In this document: piece after piece, positions 49,173 to 57,760 of the stretch
How the letters are laid out: each line of letters begins with the position of its first letter
Numbering within the stretch: position 1 is the stretch's first letter
Assembly (NCBI GenBank): GCA_964591085.1
Contig: CAZPXH010000003.1
Coordinates: forward strand, 62,001 to 126,000
From: CAZPXH01 sp964591085
GTDB taxonomy: Bacteria > Spirochaetota > Spirochaetia > DSM-27196 > CAZPXH01
Length of the DNA: 64,000 bases
Reading direction: 5' to 3'
Program-made: the position numbers and the translations under genes
Notes under the pieces: generated by a model
Told to the model about the DNA's origin: nothing
The model's input: the letters and a program-made list of their open reading frames with translations, nothing else
Databases searched by the model: none

Positions 49173-49411
49173 TCCGCGGAGTTCTGCTGGCGTTCCAGGA
49201 GGTCCTGCATCGCGGGAAGACTGGTCCCGGTAGATGCAGCCTGGCGGTTTTCCTCCTGGATAGCCACGTAGACCTCGTAGCGGTAGACCTTCACGTCATT
49301 GGGGGCAGAAATACCCAGCTTCACCTGGTCACCGCGGATCTCCACCACGCTGACCTCAATCCGGTCTCCGATAAGGATTTTCTCATCCCGCTTTCGGGAG
49401 AGGATCAGCAC
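49130..49411 (-). CDS. csrA: CsrA, carbon storage/flagellin translational regulator
   Basis: 93 residues from GTG 49409-49411. The RNA-binding core LILSRKRDEKILIGDRIEVSVV and GISAPNDVKVYRYEVY keeps the key Arg (YRYE). A tail of about 35 residues, acidic and Ser/Gln-rich, extends beyond the usual 60. CsrA binds GGA motifs in RNA and blocks translation. The next gene upstream, fliW, encodes the protein antagonist. This csrA gene overlaps fliW by 7 nt. The two flaB leaders in this window carry matching GGA-hairpin sites. Confidence 0.94.
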   Translation of the reverse strand: MLILSRKRDEKILIGDRIEVSVVEIRGDQVKLGISAPNDVKVYRYEVYVAIQEENRQAASTGTSLPAMQDLLERQQNSADQTPAERDSGDSSA

Positions 49412-49860
49412 GCCCGCTTCCCGGCCACCTCGTCCACAATCCGATGGCGGACCTGCCATGCGGGGCTTGTGTTGATGACCTGACGGCCAAGGCGGGCATC
49501 CCGGTTGATAACGAGGGGTCCCTGCAGGTTGATGGTCATGTCCCGGGGATTTCCCGGCACCGTGCAAATGGCAAGCACCAGTGCATCCGGCTGGCTGTCG
49601 GGGAAACCGAGGACCGAGAGTTCCTCCGGGCTGACATCCAGCCGGTAGTCCGGACGAACCAGCTGGGGATCCATGACCACGAAGGCCAGCTCTGGCTTGT
49701 CCAGGCTTTGCAGCCAGTACAAGGGAGGCTGCCCGGAGTCCAGGAGAGCAAAGTGCTCCATGGTCTCAAAGCCAAAGAGACCCCAGGGAAAGCGGAGGAC
49801 CTGGCGATCATCTATTGTGACTTCCCCAAAGGGACGCGTGTTGATCTGCAGGCTCGCCAT
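49405..49860 (-). CDS. fliW: FliW, flagellar assembly factor and CsrA antagonist
   Basis: 151 residues with the FliW pattern: INTRPFGEVTI, RFPWGLFGFE, LQSLDKPELAFVVMDP and VPGNPRDMTINLQGPLVINRDARLGRQVI. FliW binds CsrA and releases flagellin mRNA, and it also binds flagellin itself. It ends in a Cys and overlaps csrA. The operon order flgN-flgK-flgL-fliW-csrA links filament-hook junction proteins to the switch. Confidence 0.95.
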   Translation of the reverse strand: MASLQINTRPFGEVTIDDRQVLRFPWGLFGFETMEHFALLDSGQPPLYWLQSLDKPELAFVVMDPQLVRPDYRLDVSPEELSVLGFPDSQPDALVLAICTVPGNPRDMTINLQGPLVINRDARLGRQVINTSPAWQVRHRIVDEVAGKRAC

Positions 49861-49863
49861 GGC

Positions 49864-51108
49864 TTATCGCAGGAAGTCCAGGAGCGTCTGGGGAAGGACC
49901 CGGCCGGCTACGCCGAGCGAGGCACGGTGAGTGTATTCCAGCATCTGAAGCTCCGTGATGGCTTCTGCCATGTCCAGATCCAGTTCCCGGGACTCGTTCG
50001 CTGCGACCTCCGGGATGTCATACTCGGTACGGCGATAGGCCACGTCCACACGTGACTGCTGGGCACCGAGTCGGCCGAGGCGGCCCAGAACGTGCGACAG
50101 GGCGTTGTCTATGCCCTGCAGGGCCGAGGACCCGATTTCCAGCTGATCATTGCCATAGAGATCATCGCGGAGCGCGATCACCATATCAAAGACACTGCCA
50201 CCGGAGACCCGCGCATCAGGATTCAGGTTGTCCGGCGGACTGTTGTTTCCGTCCTGTATCACTCCAAGGTCAGCGAGAACGGTGCCTTGCTCATCGCCGA
50301 GCCAAAGTTGCGCGGGCGAGATGCCCTCCAGAACCAAAGAGCGCTGGACGGGATCAAGGCGCGCCTCAACTCCTGCTCCAGCGGAGTTAATGCGGCTCAT
50401 GATGGTATAGATATTGTCACCGGGGCTGAGTTCTATGGTGGCGGGGCCAAGAAAGATGCGCGCCGGCTGCTGCACCACGTAGTCCACCGCGGGAGCAGCC
50501 GATGTCAGCGTCTGCCGCTCCGCCCAGAAGATGTCGTTTCCGGGGCTGTTTAGCGGAATGCTTTCAATGTCGCTGATCTGCACCTGGCGCTGGTCAACGT
50601 TGCCAAGGTACTCAACGCTGGTAATCACCTGCCGATCCGCGCCGGGGACCGTGCCGCGAATCTCGCGAAACGGCTGAAGGCGGGTCTCAGTGCCGCTGAA
50701 CAGCGAGTTGCCGTCCGGACCGCGGGTATTTGCAAGGGTAACCAACTCCTCAAGGACTTGATCAACCTCTGCGGCCATTGCAGCGCGATCCGTGCTGGTG
50801 AAGGTGCCGTTTGCGCCCCGCACCGCGAGTTCACGAACGTGCTGCAGGATGTCCACCGCGGAGCGGACGTAGCCCTCCTGAACACGATAGTTGTCCCGGA
50901 GGTACTCCAGGTTGTCACTGTAGCGCTCCAGGCGGGTCTGCACGCTCTGATAGCGGGTTCCGTGCGCAGCGGCTACCGGATCGTCACGGAGTTCCACAAT
51001 TCGCCGCTGTGTGGCAATGCGGGTCTGCTGCTCGTTCAGATCAACCTGGCGCTGCCTCATGAAGAACTGCGCGTTGTCGTTGGTCTGATGGGTGCTTACA
51101 CGGTCCAC
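49864..51108 (-). CDS. flgL: flagellar hook-filament junction protein FlgL (HAP3)
   Basis: 414 residues from GTG 51106-51108, preceded by GAGGAAGG. The N-terminal flagellin-like helices (QFFMRQRQVDLNEQQTRIATQRRI and LRDDPVAAAHGTRYQSVQTRLERY) and the conserved ANGTFTSTDRAAMAAEVDQVLEEL segment are typical. The C-terminal helix ends ITELQMLEYTHRASLGVAGRVLPQTLLDFL. It links the FlgK ring to the filament. Confidence 0.93.
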   Translation of the reverse strand: MDRVSTHQTNDNAQFFMRQRQVDLNEQQTRIATQRRIVELRDDPVAAAHGTRYQSVQTRLERYSDNLEYLRDNYRVQEGYVRSAVDILQHVRELAVRGANGTFTSTDRAAMAAEVDQVLEELVTLANTRGPDGNSLFSGTETRLQPFREIRGTVPGADRQVITSVEYLGNVDQRQVQISDIESIPLNSPGNDIFWAERQTLTSAAPAVDYVVQQPARIFLGPATIELSPGDNIYTIMSRINSAGAGVEARLDPVQRSLVLEGISPAQLWLGDEQGTVLADLGVIQDGNNSPPDNLNPDARVSGGSVFDMVIALRDDLYGNDQLEIGSSALQGIDNALSHVLGRLGRLGAQQSRVDVAYRRTEYDIPEVAANESRELDLDMAEAITELQMLEYTHRASLGVAGRVLPQTLLDFLR

Positions 51109-51137
51109 TTGCTACCTTCCTCTCCGGCCACCGGGGA

Positions 51138-53021
51138 TCAGCCCGATCCGAGCCGGTTGATTACCGTCTCAATGAGTCCGTCCATCACCGTCACAAAACG
51201 CGCCGCGGCTGCGTAGCCCTGCTGGAACTTGATCATCTCCGAGAGCTCCTCATCGATGTTCACTCCACTCAAGGCAGCCCTCGTGTCCCGGAGATCCTTC
51301 ATCACAAACTCCTGAGTCTCAAAGGCCTGCCGAGCTTCCTCTCCGCGGACACCAACACGGGCTACGGTGTCGGCGAAGTAGTCGTCAAAGGTTGCCGAAG
51401 ATCCGAGCATGACCGTGTCGCTGCGCAAGGCAGAGACGGCAAGCGCTATGGATCCATCTCCGTCAGCGGCACGGCCGCTCTCACCGGCGGTCCCGGCCGC
51501 AACAGCCTGCGGCTGCTGGCGAAGGAGCGGGTTGACGCCGATCCAGCCGGCCGGGTGGCTTTCCGGTGCCACGGCTACCAGGTCCAGGTCCGCCTGGAGG
51601 GTGTCTGCAACCGCAGTGGGATTGTCAGAGGTGAAGGCGCCGGCTGGGCCGCTCTCCTGCAGGAGGCCTGCGTAGCCCACGAGGAACTGCCCGCTGTCTT
51701 CAATGCGGCGAAGCACAAAGTCCGGCCGCTCTATGTCTGCTGCTGGCGTTGCCTTGAGCGTCAGGCGACCCTCCAGGTCCAGGCGGGCCACAACCTCCGC
51801 GCCGCTGGTATTGATGCGCCGTACAAGCTCCGAGACCGTGTCCGTGGGGAAGTAGGGAATCTCCACGTCTGTGTCGCTTCCGGCAAAGGTCATCACGCCC
51901 TGCACCCCAATCTGTGCCTGCGGATCCAGGGCATTGATTCCACTCACGCGGAACAGGAAGGTGGAGTCCACCACTCCATCAGCGTCTGTGTCCGTCTGCC
52001 CGTTGCGTGCCTCCACAAAGGGTAGCTCCACAAAGAAATCCCGTCCGCTTCCCCCGTCCAGTCCGGCTCCACTGCGGTGCAACTCGTTCACCAGATCGGC
52101 AAGATTAACCGTGAGGTTGTCCAGGCTCTGAATCTCGCCGCGGACGTCCACGTCCCGGAGCTCAACCAGACTCCCAAGGATCCCGCCACGGAAACTGACT
52201 GGGTCGCCGGTATCCGCAAAGCTGATGTCTACAAAGCCATCATTGATCGGAGCCGGCTCTGCCTGCAGCTGCCGGGCGATCCCTCCCTGCACCAGGTGTA
52301 CTCCGTCAGTGTGGATGAGGTACTCGTCCGGATCACGCCGATCCACTGTGATGTTGATAAGGTTGCCGAGTTCTTCCGCGAGTTCATCCCGGCGGTCCAG
52401 CAAGTCATTGGGATTGTCCTGCAGGGCCTGCACGCGCTCAATCTCGGTGTTCAGGGCGGCGATCTCGGTGGTGAGGGCGTTCACCTGGTCCACACGGACC
52501 AGAATGTCGTCCTCAATCATGGCGCGAATCTCTTCCAACTGCTGGTAGCGGCCGCGGATTCCGTTGGCCAGTGCTTCTCCCCGCTGCAGAACCACTTCCC
52601 GTGCTGCAAGCTGGTCAGGAAAAATGGAAAGCTCCTGGAAACCGTCCCAGAACTGGTCCACGAGGTTCCGGATCGACTGCTCGGTGGGTTCGTTGTAGAC
52701 CTGCTCCAGCATCAGCATGTAGCGGTCCCGGGTTCTCCAGTAGCCCTCTATCTCGTTCTGGGCAACAATCCGGCGCTCCAGCAGATCGTCCCGGACGCGG
52801 TCCACGGACGCAACTTCCACGCCCTGCCCGATCTGGCCCGGGCGTTCGGCCCGGTTCAGTTGAGGCCGATAGATGGGCGACATGGCCTGGAGTTCCACCC
52901 GCTGTCTGCTGTAACCGGGCCTGGCAGCATTGCTGAGGTTGTGACCGATGGTGGTAAGCGCAACGGTGTTGGCAATGAGGCTGCGCTTCCCGATCTCTAT
53001 GCCGGCAAAGGTGGAACTCAT
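51138..53021 (-). CDS. flgK: flagellar hook-associated protein FlgK (HAP1)
   Basis: 627 residues. The N-terminal rod/hook motif is FAGIEIGKRSLIANTVALTTIGHNLSNAARPGYSRQRVEL, and the C-terminal flg_bbr_C motif is GVNIDEELSEMIKFQQGYAAAARFVTVMDGLIETVI. The central part is longer than minimal FlgK. It forms the first junction ring on the hook. It is translated after flgN with a 9-nt gap. Confidence 0.94.
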   Translation of the reverse strand: MSSTFAGIEIGKRSLIANTVALTTIGHNLSNAARPGYSRQRVELQAMSPIYRPQLNRAERPGQIGQGVEVASVDRVRDDLLERRIVAQNEIEGYWRTRDRYMLMLEQVYNEPTEQSIRNLVDQFWDGFQELSIFPDQLAAREVVLQRGEALANGIRGRYQQLEEIRAMIEDDILVRVDQVNALTTEIAALNTEIERVQALQDNPNDLLDRRDELAEELGNLINITVDRRDPDEYLIHTDGVHLVQGGIARQLQAEPAPINDGFVDISFADTGDPVSFRGGILGSLVELRDVDVRGEIQSLDNLTVNLADLVNELHRSGAGLDGGSGRDFFVELPFVEARNGQTDTDADGVVDSTFLFRVSGINALDPQAQIGVQGVMTFAGSDTDVEIPYFPTDTVSELVRRINTSGAEVVARLDLEGRLTLKATPAADIERPDFVLRRIEDSGQFLVGYAGLLQESGPAGAFTSDNPTAVADTLQADLDLVAVAPESHPAGWIGVNPLLRQQPQAVAAGTAGESGRAADGDGSIALAVSALRSDTVMLGSSATFDDYFADTVARVGVRGEEARQAFETQEFVMKDLRDTRAALSGVNIDEELSEMIKFQQGYAAAARFVTVMDGLIETVINRLGSG

Positions 53022-53030
53022 AGCTGGTCC

Positions 53031-53537
53031 TCAGGCGTGGTGGCTCATGACGATTGCACTACGATCGCCCGCCGCTTTCTGGCCGCGAGGGTCGTACATC
53101 CGTCCCCTCCCGCCCGGGAGCAGCTCACTGACGATGGCCTCACCCAGCTCGGCGGCGTTGCGGCTGTAAGCCTCAATCCCGCTCCCGATGCTGCGAACCC
53201 TGAGCACGGCAACTTTCAGACGGCGATACAGGTTGGCAAGATGGCCACGGCTATCTCTGTCAAGGAGAGCAAGCACATCGGCGAACGTCTCGGACTCGGA
53301 GACACCGAGAACCGTGCGGAGCTCGCGGTAGGCAGCTTCCCGATGAGCTTCTGCCTCTCCGATGCGGGCTGCTATTGCATCCTGGTTTTCCACCAGGTCT
53401 TCAAGCGCGGTCCAGTCGCGGGACAGCAGCGCCTGTTGCAACTGGTTCTGGACCTCACACAGTCCCTCCAGGAGTACAACCTGCGTCTTCAGTGCAGCTT
53501 CCAGACCGGCAATCCGGTGATCTTGCGTCTGTGTCAC
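53031..53537 (-). CDS. flgN: FlgN-like flagellar export chaperone
   Basis: 168 residues from GTG 53535-53537, preceded by GGAGGAG. A long helical protein (LEAALKTQVVLLEGLCEVQNQLQQALLSRDWTALEDLVENQDAI...) with the FlgN layout of two antiparallel helices and a variable C-terminal tail. FlgN binds FlgK and FlgL and delivers them for export. The position upstream of flgK supports the call. Confidence 0.82.
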   Translation of the reverse strand: MTQTQDHRIAGLEAALKTQVVLLEGLCEVQNQLQQALLSRDWTALEDLVENQDAIAARIGEAEAHREAAYRELRTVLGVSESETFADVLALLDRDSRGHLANLYRRLKVAVLRVRSIGSGIEAYSRNAAELGEAIVSELLPGGRGRMYDPRGQKAAGDRSAIVMSHHA

Positions 53538-53580
53538 GATGCTCCTCCACTTCTGATGTTCGGTGCGTCCGGCGGTCTGC

Positions 53581-53586
53581 TATAGT
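53581..53586 (+). promoter_or_regulatory. -10 box of the GH3 gene
   Basis: TATAGT stands 9 nt before ATG 53596. The -35 region is weak (TTCGGT at a 16-nt spacing). The leader would be about 3 nt. Confidence 0.4.
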
Positions 53587-53595
53587 CAGGAATAC

Positions 53596-55449
53596 ATGCA
53601 GCGCAGACGCCAGATTCTCATTGCTGCACTCACTGTAGCCGGCCTCCTGGTCCTTGCCGCCCTGGCGGTGGCATCCCAGACAGGCGGCCCGCGTGTGCGC
53701 TCCGTCAACGAGGCAGAAAGCTCGGCGGAAGCCGCGTCCTCCGCAGCCAACCAATCCACCACGGATAATGGCGCCGACTCCGCGGTCTCCCCGGACCCGC
53801 CGGCGGGTCTTGCGGATCCATCTGCGATCTTCTGGCAGCCCGGCGATGATGCGGAGATTGCTGATTGGATTCTTGCTGCACTGAGCCCGGAAGAGATTGT
53901 TGCGCAGCTGTTCATGGTTGGCTGGGAGGGTGAAGACCCATCTCCGGAGGTCATGGAGTGGATATCCGGCCGCGGGCTGGGCGGCATCAAGGTCTTTGGC
54001 TGGAACGGGCGGGACGTCAGGCGGCTTGTCGGCAGTATAGGTATCATGCAGCAGGAGTCGCTGGCCCGGGACTCAGGCATACCGCTCCTGGTTGCCACCG
54101 ACCAGGAAGGCGGCTGGGTCCGCCATATCAAGGATCTCACCAGCGAAACCGCGGGGAACATGGCCCTTGGGGCAACGGGGCTTGCGCGGGATGCGTGGCG
54201 GACGGGCCTCCTGATCGGCGAGGAGCTCCGCGCCATGGGCGTGAACATGAACTTTGCGCCGACGGTTGACGTCCTGGTGCATCCCGAGGCAACGGTTATC
54301 GGCCCCCGCGCCTTTGCCGACAATCCCGCGCTGGTAAGCATTCTGGGACTGGCGTTCTTCCAGGGCCACGAGGAAGCAAGGGTCATAGCAACCGCCAAGC
54401 ATTTTCCGGGTCACGGAAACGCACGGGGTGACTCTCACGGGATTCTGCCGGTACTGGACGACAACCTGGAAGAGCTGTGGGAGCGAGACCTCCTTCCATA
54501 TCGAATTCTGGTGCGGGAGGGAGTCCCAGCGATCCTCAGCGGTCATCTGAGCTTCCCGGTGGCCGCGGGAGACGGGACCCCGGCATCGCTTTCAGAGTTC
54601 TTCAAGACCGAGGTCCTCCGGGACCGTCTGGGTTTCTCCGGGGTTGTGATCACCGACGACCTATACATGCGGGGGGCAACGGTCTGGGGTAATCAGCAGA
54701 ACTGGACATTTGGCGAACTCACACTTGCGGCGATCCTCGCCGGGAGTGATCTGGTCATGCTCAGCAGGACGCCGGCTGTCTGGGGGGAAATCTGGACCAC
54801 GGTGCTGCAGGCATATGAGCAGGACCCTGTGGCGCACGAACGAATCCGTGACGCGGCGCGTCGGGTGCTTATCCTGAAGCGGCGCTACCTCGCCAACGCT
54901 GATCGCGTGCCCTTGGTTCCGGACGCAGAGGCTGTGGAGGCGGTGTTTGCGCGCAGAGATGAAGCGTTCATCCTGGACAGTGCTGCCCGCGCGGTGAGCG
55001 TGATCCGGGGTGGTGGGCTACCCCTGGAGCCTGACCAGACTGCACCGGTACTGGTGGGAACGGACGCAGACTTCTTTGCCATGGGCCGCGAGCGCTTCCC
55101 GGGAGCCACATCACTGTTTGTCCCCTTCCGGCTGGACCGGGAGCAGATGCTCTCCGTTGCTGATGCTGCTCTTAGACTGGCCGGCAGTGATCGGCAGGTG
55201 ATCCTGGGTGTTGACGACGCCGGTGACATGCTTCTGGTGGACGCACTTGCTCCGCTGGGGAGTAGACTGATTCTCCTCTCCGCCCTGGATCCCAGCCCGC
55301 TTGAAGGCAGTTCCGGAAGCGGACCAATCATCGCGATCTACGGTGCTGCTCGGGAGTCCTACCGCGCCGGAATGGCAGTGATCGCCGGCGATATCGCCGC
55401 CTACGGGGAAGTTCCGCTGGAACGCCTGCGAATGAGGGGTGGTGGTTGA
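53596..55449 (+). CDS. nagZ: GH3-family beta-N-acetylhexosaminidase-like enzyme
   Basis: 617 residues from ATG 53596. An N-terminal membrane anchor (ILIAALTVAGLLVLAALAV) and a Ser/Ala-rich linker lead to the GH3 barrel. Motifs are LVATDQEGGWVRH, the substrate motif KHFPGHGNARGDSH, which marks the NagZ subgroup with its catalytic His-Asp dyad, and the nucleophile Asp in VITDDLYM. A further C-terminal domain of about 150 residues is present. It probably removes N-acetylglucosamine from muropeptides, on the outer side of the inner membrane rather than in the cytosol. It overlaps the next gene by TTGA. Confidence 0.88.
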   Translation: MQRRRQILIAALTVAGLLVLAALAVASQTGGPRVRSVNEAESSAEAASSAANQSTTDNGADSAVSPDPPAGLADPSAIFWQPGDDAEIADWILAALSPEEIVAQLFMVGWEGEDPSPEVMEWISGRGLGGIKVFGWNGRDVRRLVGSIGIMQQESLARDSGIPLLVATDQEGGWVRHIKDLTSETAGNMALGATGLARDAWRTGLLIGEELRAMGVNMNFAPTVDVLVHPEATVIGPRAFADNPALVSILGLAFFQGHEEARVIATAKHFPGHGNARGDSHGILPVLDDNLEELWERDLLPYRILVREGVPAILSGHLSFPVAAGDGTPASLSEFFKTEVLRDRLGFSGVVITDDLYMRGATVWGNQQNWTFGELTLAAILAGSDLVMLSRTPAVWGEIWTTVLQAYEQDPVAHERIRDAARRVLILKRRYLANADRVPLVPDAEAVEAVFARRDEAFILDSAARAVSVIRGGGLPLEPDQTAPVLVGTDADFFAMGRERFPGATSLFVPFRLDREQMLSVADAALRLAGSDRQVILGVDDAGDMLLVDALAPLGSRLILLSALDPSPLEGSSGSGPIIAIYGAARESYRAGMAVIAGDIAAYGEVPLERLRMRGGG

Positions 55450-56303
55450 CGGCCCGCTGGGTCCCCGCACGGCCGCGGCACCTGCGCAGCCTCCAGGACC
55501 TGCTCCTGCCCCAGGAGCATTTCTACGCAAGCCTGACGGCCAGGCTCAATCGCGGAGGCAGGATGACACTCCCGGACTCTCCCTATCGGCTGATGGTACT
55601 GGACGCCGGGCAGTCCCGCGTGGAGGCCTGCGTGCTGCAGAGCCGTTACGGATTTCACATGCCGGTGCTTCCGTCCGCGGATCGGGCAGCCGGACTGAGC
55701 CAGCGGGTTGGGGTTCCCATGCACCCCGTGCACTCCATCATGGGCCGCACCGAGGACGTGCTTCTCCTTGCAGAGATTGTTCAGCATCGCCTCCGTGCGC
55801 GCGTGGACTACGTGATAATGCGCGCGTTGCAGAGCAAGCCCGGCAGGCCCGCACCAAGCGGCCTGCACCTGCGTTATGCCGGGGCCGCGGATCTGGATGC
55901 TCTGATGCCACTGCAGCAGGGATACGAGCTGGAGGAAGTTCTCCTCGGTGGCGAGCACTTTGATCATGCTGGCGCGCGGTCACAGCTTCGGGCCGCCCTG
56001 CGGAGCCAGCTCACCAGCCTTGCCATTCTGGACGGGCGGATCGTTGCCAAGGCTTCAACCAACGCAACCGGGTTTGGCGTAGCGCAGATCGGAGGGGTGT
56101 ACACCGTCCCGGAGCTGCGCGGCCAGGGAATTGCGCAGGCGGTCATGCGGCATCTCTGTGAGCGGATCCGGGAATCCGGCCGGGTACCGACGCTGTTCGT
56201 GAAGACCGGGAACCAGGCTGCCATTCGCGCCTACCAGAACCTCGGGTTTACCCCTGAGGGGTCCTATCGCATCATGTACTACTGGAGTCGGAGCGCACGA
56301 TGA
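55446..56303 (+). CDS. GNAT-family N-acetyltransferase with an extra N-terminal domain
   Basis: 285 residues from TTG 55446, in a TTGA overlap with the GH3 gene. Residues about 155-280 form a GNAT domain with IGGVYTVPELRGQGIAQAVM (the acetyl-CoA loop) and LFVKTGNQAAIRAYQNLGF. The first 130 residues are a separate domain similar in layout to DUF4081-type GNATs. The substrate is unknown; the neighbours suggest a link to sugar or cell-wall metabolism. Its stop overlaps glgA (ATGA). Confidence 0.78.
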   Translation: MTARWVPARPRHLRSLQDLLLPQEHFYASLTARLNRGGRMTLPDSPYRLMVLDAGQSRVEACVLQSRYGFHMPVLPSADRAAGLSQRVGVPMHPVHSIMGRTEDVLLLAEIVQHRLRARVDYVIMRALQSKPGRPAPSGLHLRYAGAADLDALMPLQQGYELEEVLLGGEHFDHAGARSQLRAALRSQLTSLAILDGRIVAKASTNATGFGVAQIGGVYTVPELRGQGIAQAVMRHLCERIRESGRVPTLFVKTGNQAAIRAYQNLGFTPEGSYRIMYYWSRSAR

Positions 56304-57760
56304 AGATCCTGATGGTAAGCAGTGAAGCCCAGCCCTGGGCAAAGACGGGCGGGCTTGCAGATGCGGTGAGCGGTCTCATTTCCGGGCTCACACGGGCGGA
56401 GCACGAGATCACTGTGCTGATACCGCGGTACTACGGCATTGACCGAAGCAGGCTTACGGCAGACATCCGGGTGGAGGTGCAGCACGGCGAGGATCGGAGC
56501 GTGATGAATCTCTACTGCACCATCGCTGACGGAGTGAACTGGGTCTTTGCGGACTGCGAGCTGCTGTACGGGAGGGATGGTGTGTACGGGTACGTCCCGT
56601 CCGAGCCCTTTGCAGACAACGCCCGCCGCTTTGCTGCCTTCTCTACCCTGGCCGCGGAGTACGCGGCTCTTACCAAGCCGGACATCCTGCATGCGCACGA
56701 CTGGACAGCGGCTTTGAGTGCCGCGGTCCTCAAGGAACGCTACCCGGAGCTCTCAATTGCCACCGTGTTGACCATTCACAATCTGGGCTATCAGGGCAGC
56801 TTCAGCTCTGAATGGATGAGCACAATGCCCTTGGATGAGACTGCAGCGTTGGAGAGCCACTTGCTGGAGTTTGGTCACTTGAACTTCCTGCGCTGCGGGA
56901 TTTCCACCTTTGACGAGTTGAGCACGGTGTCCCCGCGCTATGCCGAAGAGATACAAACTCCGCGCTTCGGCTTCCAGCTGGACGGAATGCTGCGGGAACG
57001 CAGTGAGCACCTTACGGGAATCCTGAACGGGGCGGATTACGAGGAATGGGATCCCAGATCGGACCCCCACCTTCCCCTGCCCTTCTCCGCCGAGGATCCG
57101 CGACCACGGGCGCTCATTGCCGAACAGTTGAGAGCTGAACTCGGGCTTCCAAACCGCCCGGAGAGGCCGCTCATTGGAATGGTGACCCGCCTGGTAGACC
57201 AGAAAGGCGTGGCTGACCTGGTTGCGCCAAGCCACGGCTGCCTGCCGGAGATACTGGAAACCATGGACGTGCAGTTTGTGATACTTGGAACGGGCCAGCC
57301 GGTATTCGAGAAGGAACTCGCACGCATTGCGGAGCTGCAGGAAGACCTCGCCGTGATCACGCGCTTTGACGAAGGGCTGGCCCATCGAATTGAGGCCGGC
57401 AGTGACTTCTTTCTGATGCCATCCCGATACGAACCGAGCGGGTTGAACCAGCTCTACTCCCTCCGCTACGGAAGCATTCCCGTTGTGACTCCCACAGGCG
57501 GGCTGCTGGACTCGGTAGTGGATGTAGACCGCGATCCCGAGAGTGCAACCGGAATCTACATCCCGGAACCGCTCAATCCGGAGAGCATATCCGCGGCCGT
57601 GAAACGCGCCCTGGATATCTGGAAGGATCCTCACCTTGTTTCCGCAATGCGAGCCCGGGGAATGACCGCAGACTTCAGCTGGGACAACGCTGTCCCGGCC
57701 TACCTCAATCTGTACCGGAAGGCGCGAGCTTCCCTTCCAGTCGCTGCAGGCGGCGTCTGA
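56300..57760 (+). CDS. glgA: glycogen synthase GlgA (ADP-glucose type)
   Basis: 486 residues of GT5 family. The N-terminal donor loop is SSEAQPWAKTGGLADAVSGL (Lys-Thr-Gly-Gly), followed by HAHDWTAAL and TIHNLGYQG, and the C-terminal motif is PSRYEPSGLNQLYSLRYGSIPVV with the conserved Glu. It extends alpha-1,4-glucan from ADP-glucose made by GlgC. The C-terminal 56 nt overlap mrfB on the other strand. Branching enzyme and phosphorylase genes are not in this window. Confidence 0.94.
   Translation: MKILMVSSEAQPWAKTGGLADAVSGLISGLTRAEHEITVLIPRYYGIDRSRLTADIRVEVQHGEDRSVMNLYCTIADGVNWVFADCELLYGRDGVYGYVPSEPFADNARRFAAFSTLAAEYAALTKPDILHAHDWTAALSAAVLKERYPELSIATVLTIHNLGYQGSFSSEWMSTMPLDETAALESHLLEFGHLNFLRCGISTFDELSTVSPRYAEEIQTPRFGFQLDGMLRERSEHLTGILNGADYEEWDPRSDPHLPLPFSAEDPRPRALIAEQLRAELGLPNRPERPLIGMVTRLVDQKGVADLVAPSHGCLPEILETMDVQFVILGTGQPVFEKELARIAELQEDLAVITRFDEGLAHRIEAGSDFFLMPSRYEPSGLNQLYSLRYGSIPVVTPTGGLLDSVVDVDRDPESATGIYIPEPLNPESISAAVKRALDIWKDPHLVSAMRARGMTADFSWDNAVPAYLNLYRKARASLPVAAGGV

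Noticed and set aside
52077..53585. A 502-codon open frame on the plus strand opposite flgK and flgN
   Set aside because: It is antisense to clear flagellar genes, has no Shine-Dalgarno or domain, and is explained by GC-rich codon use producing long antisense frames.
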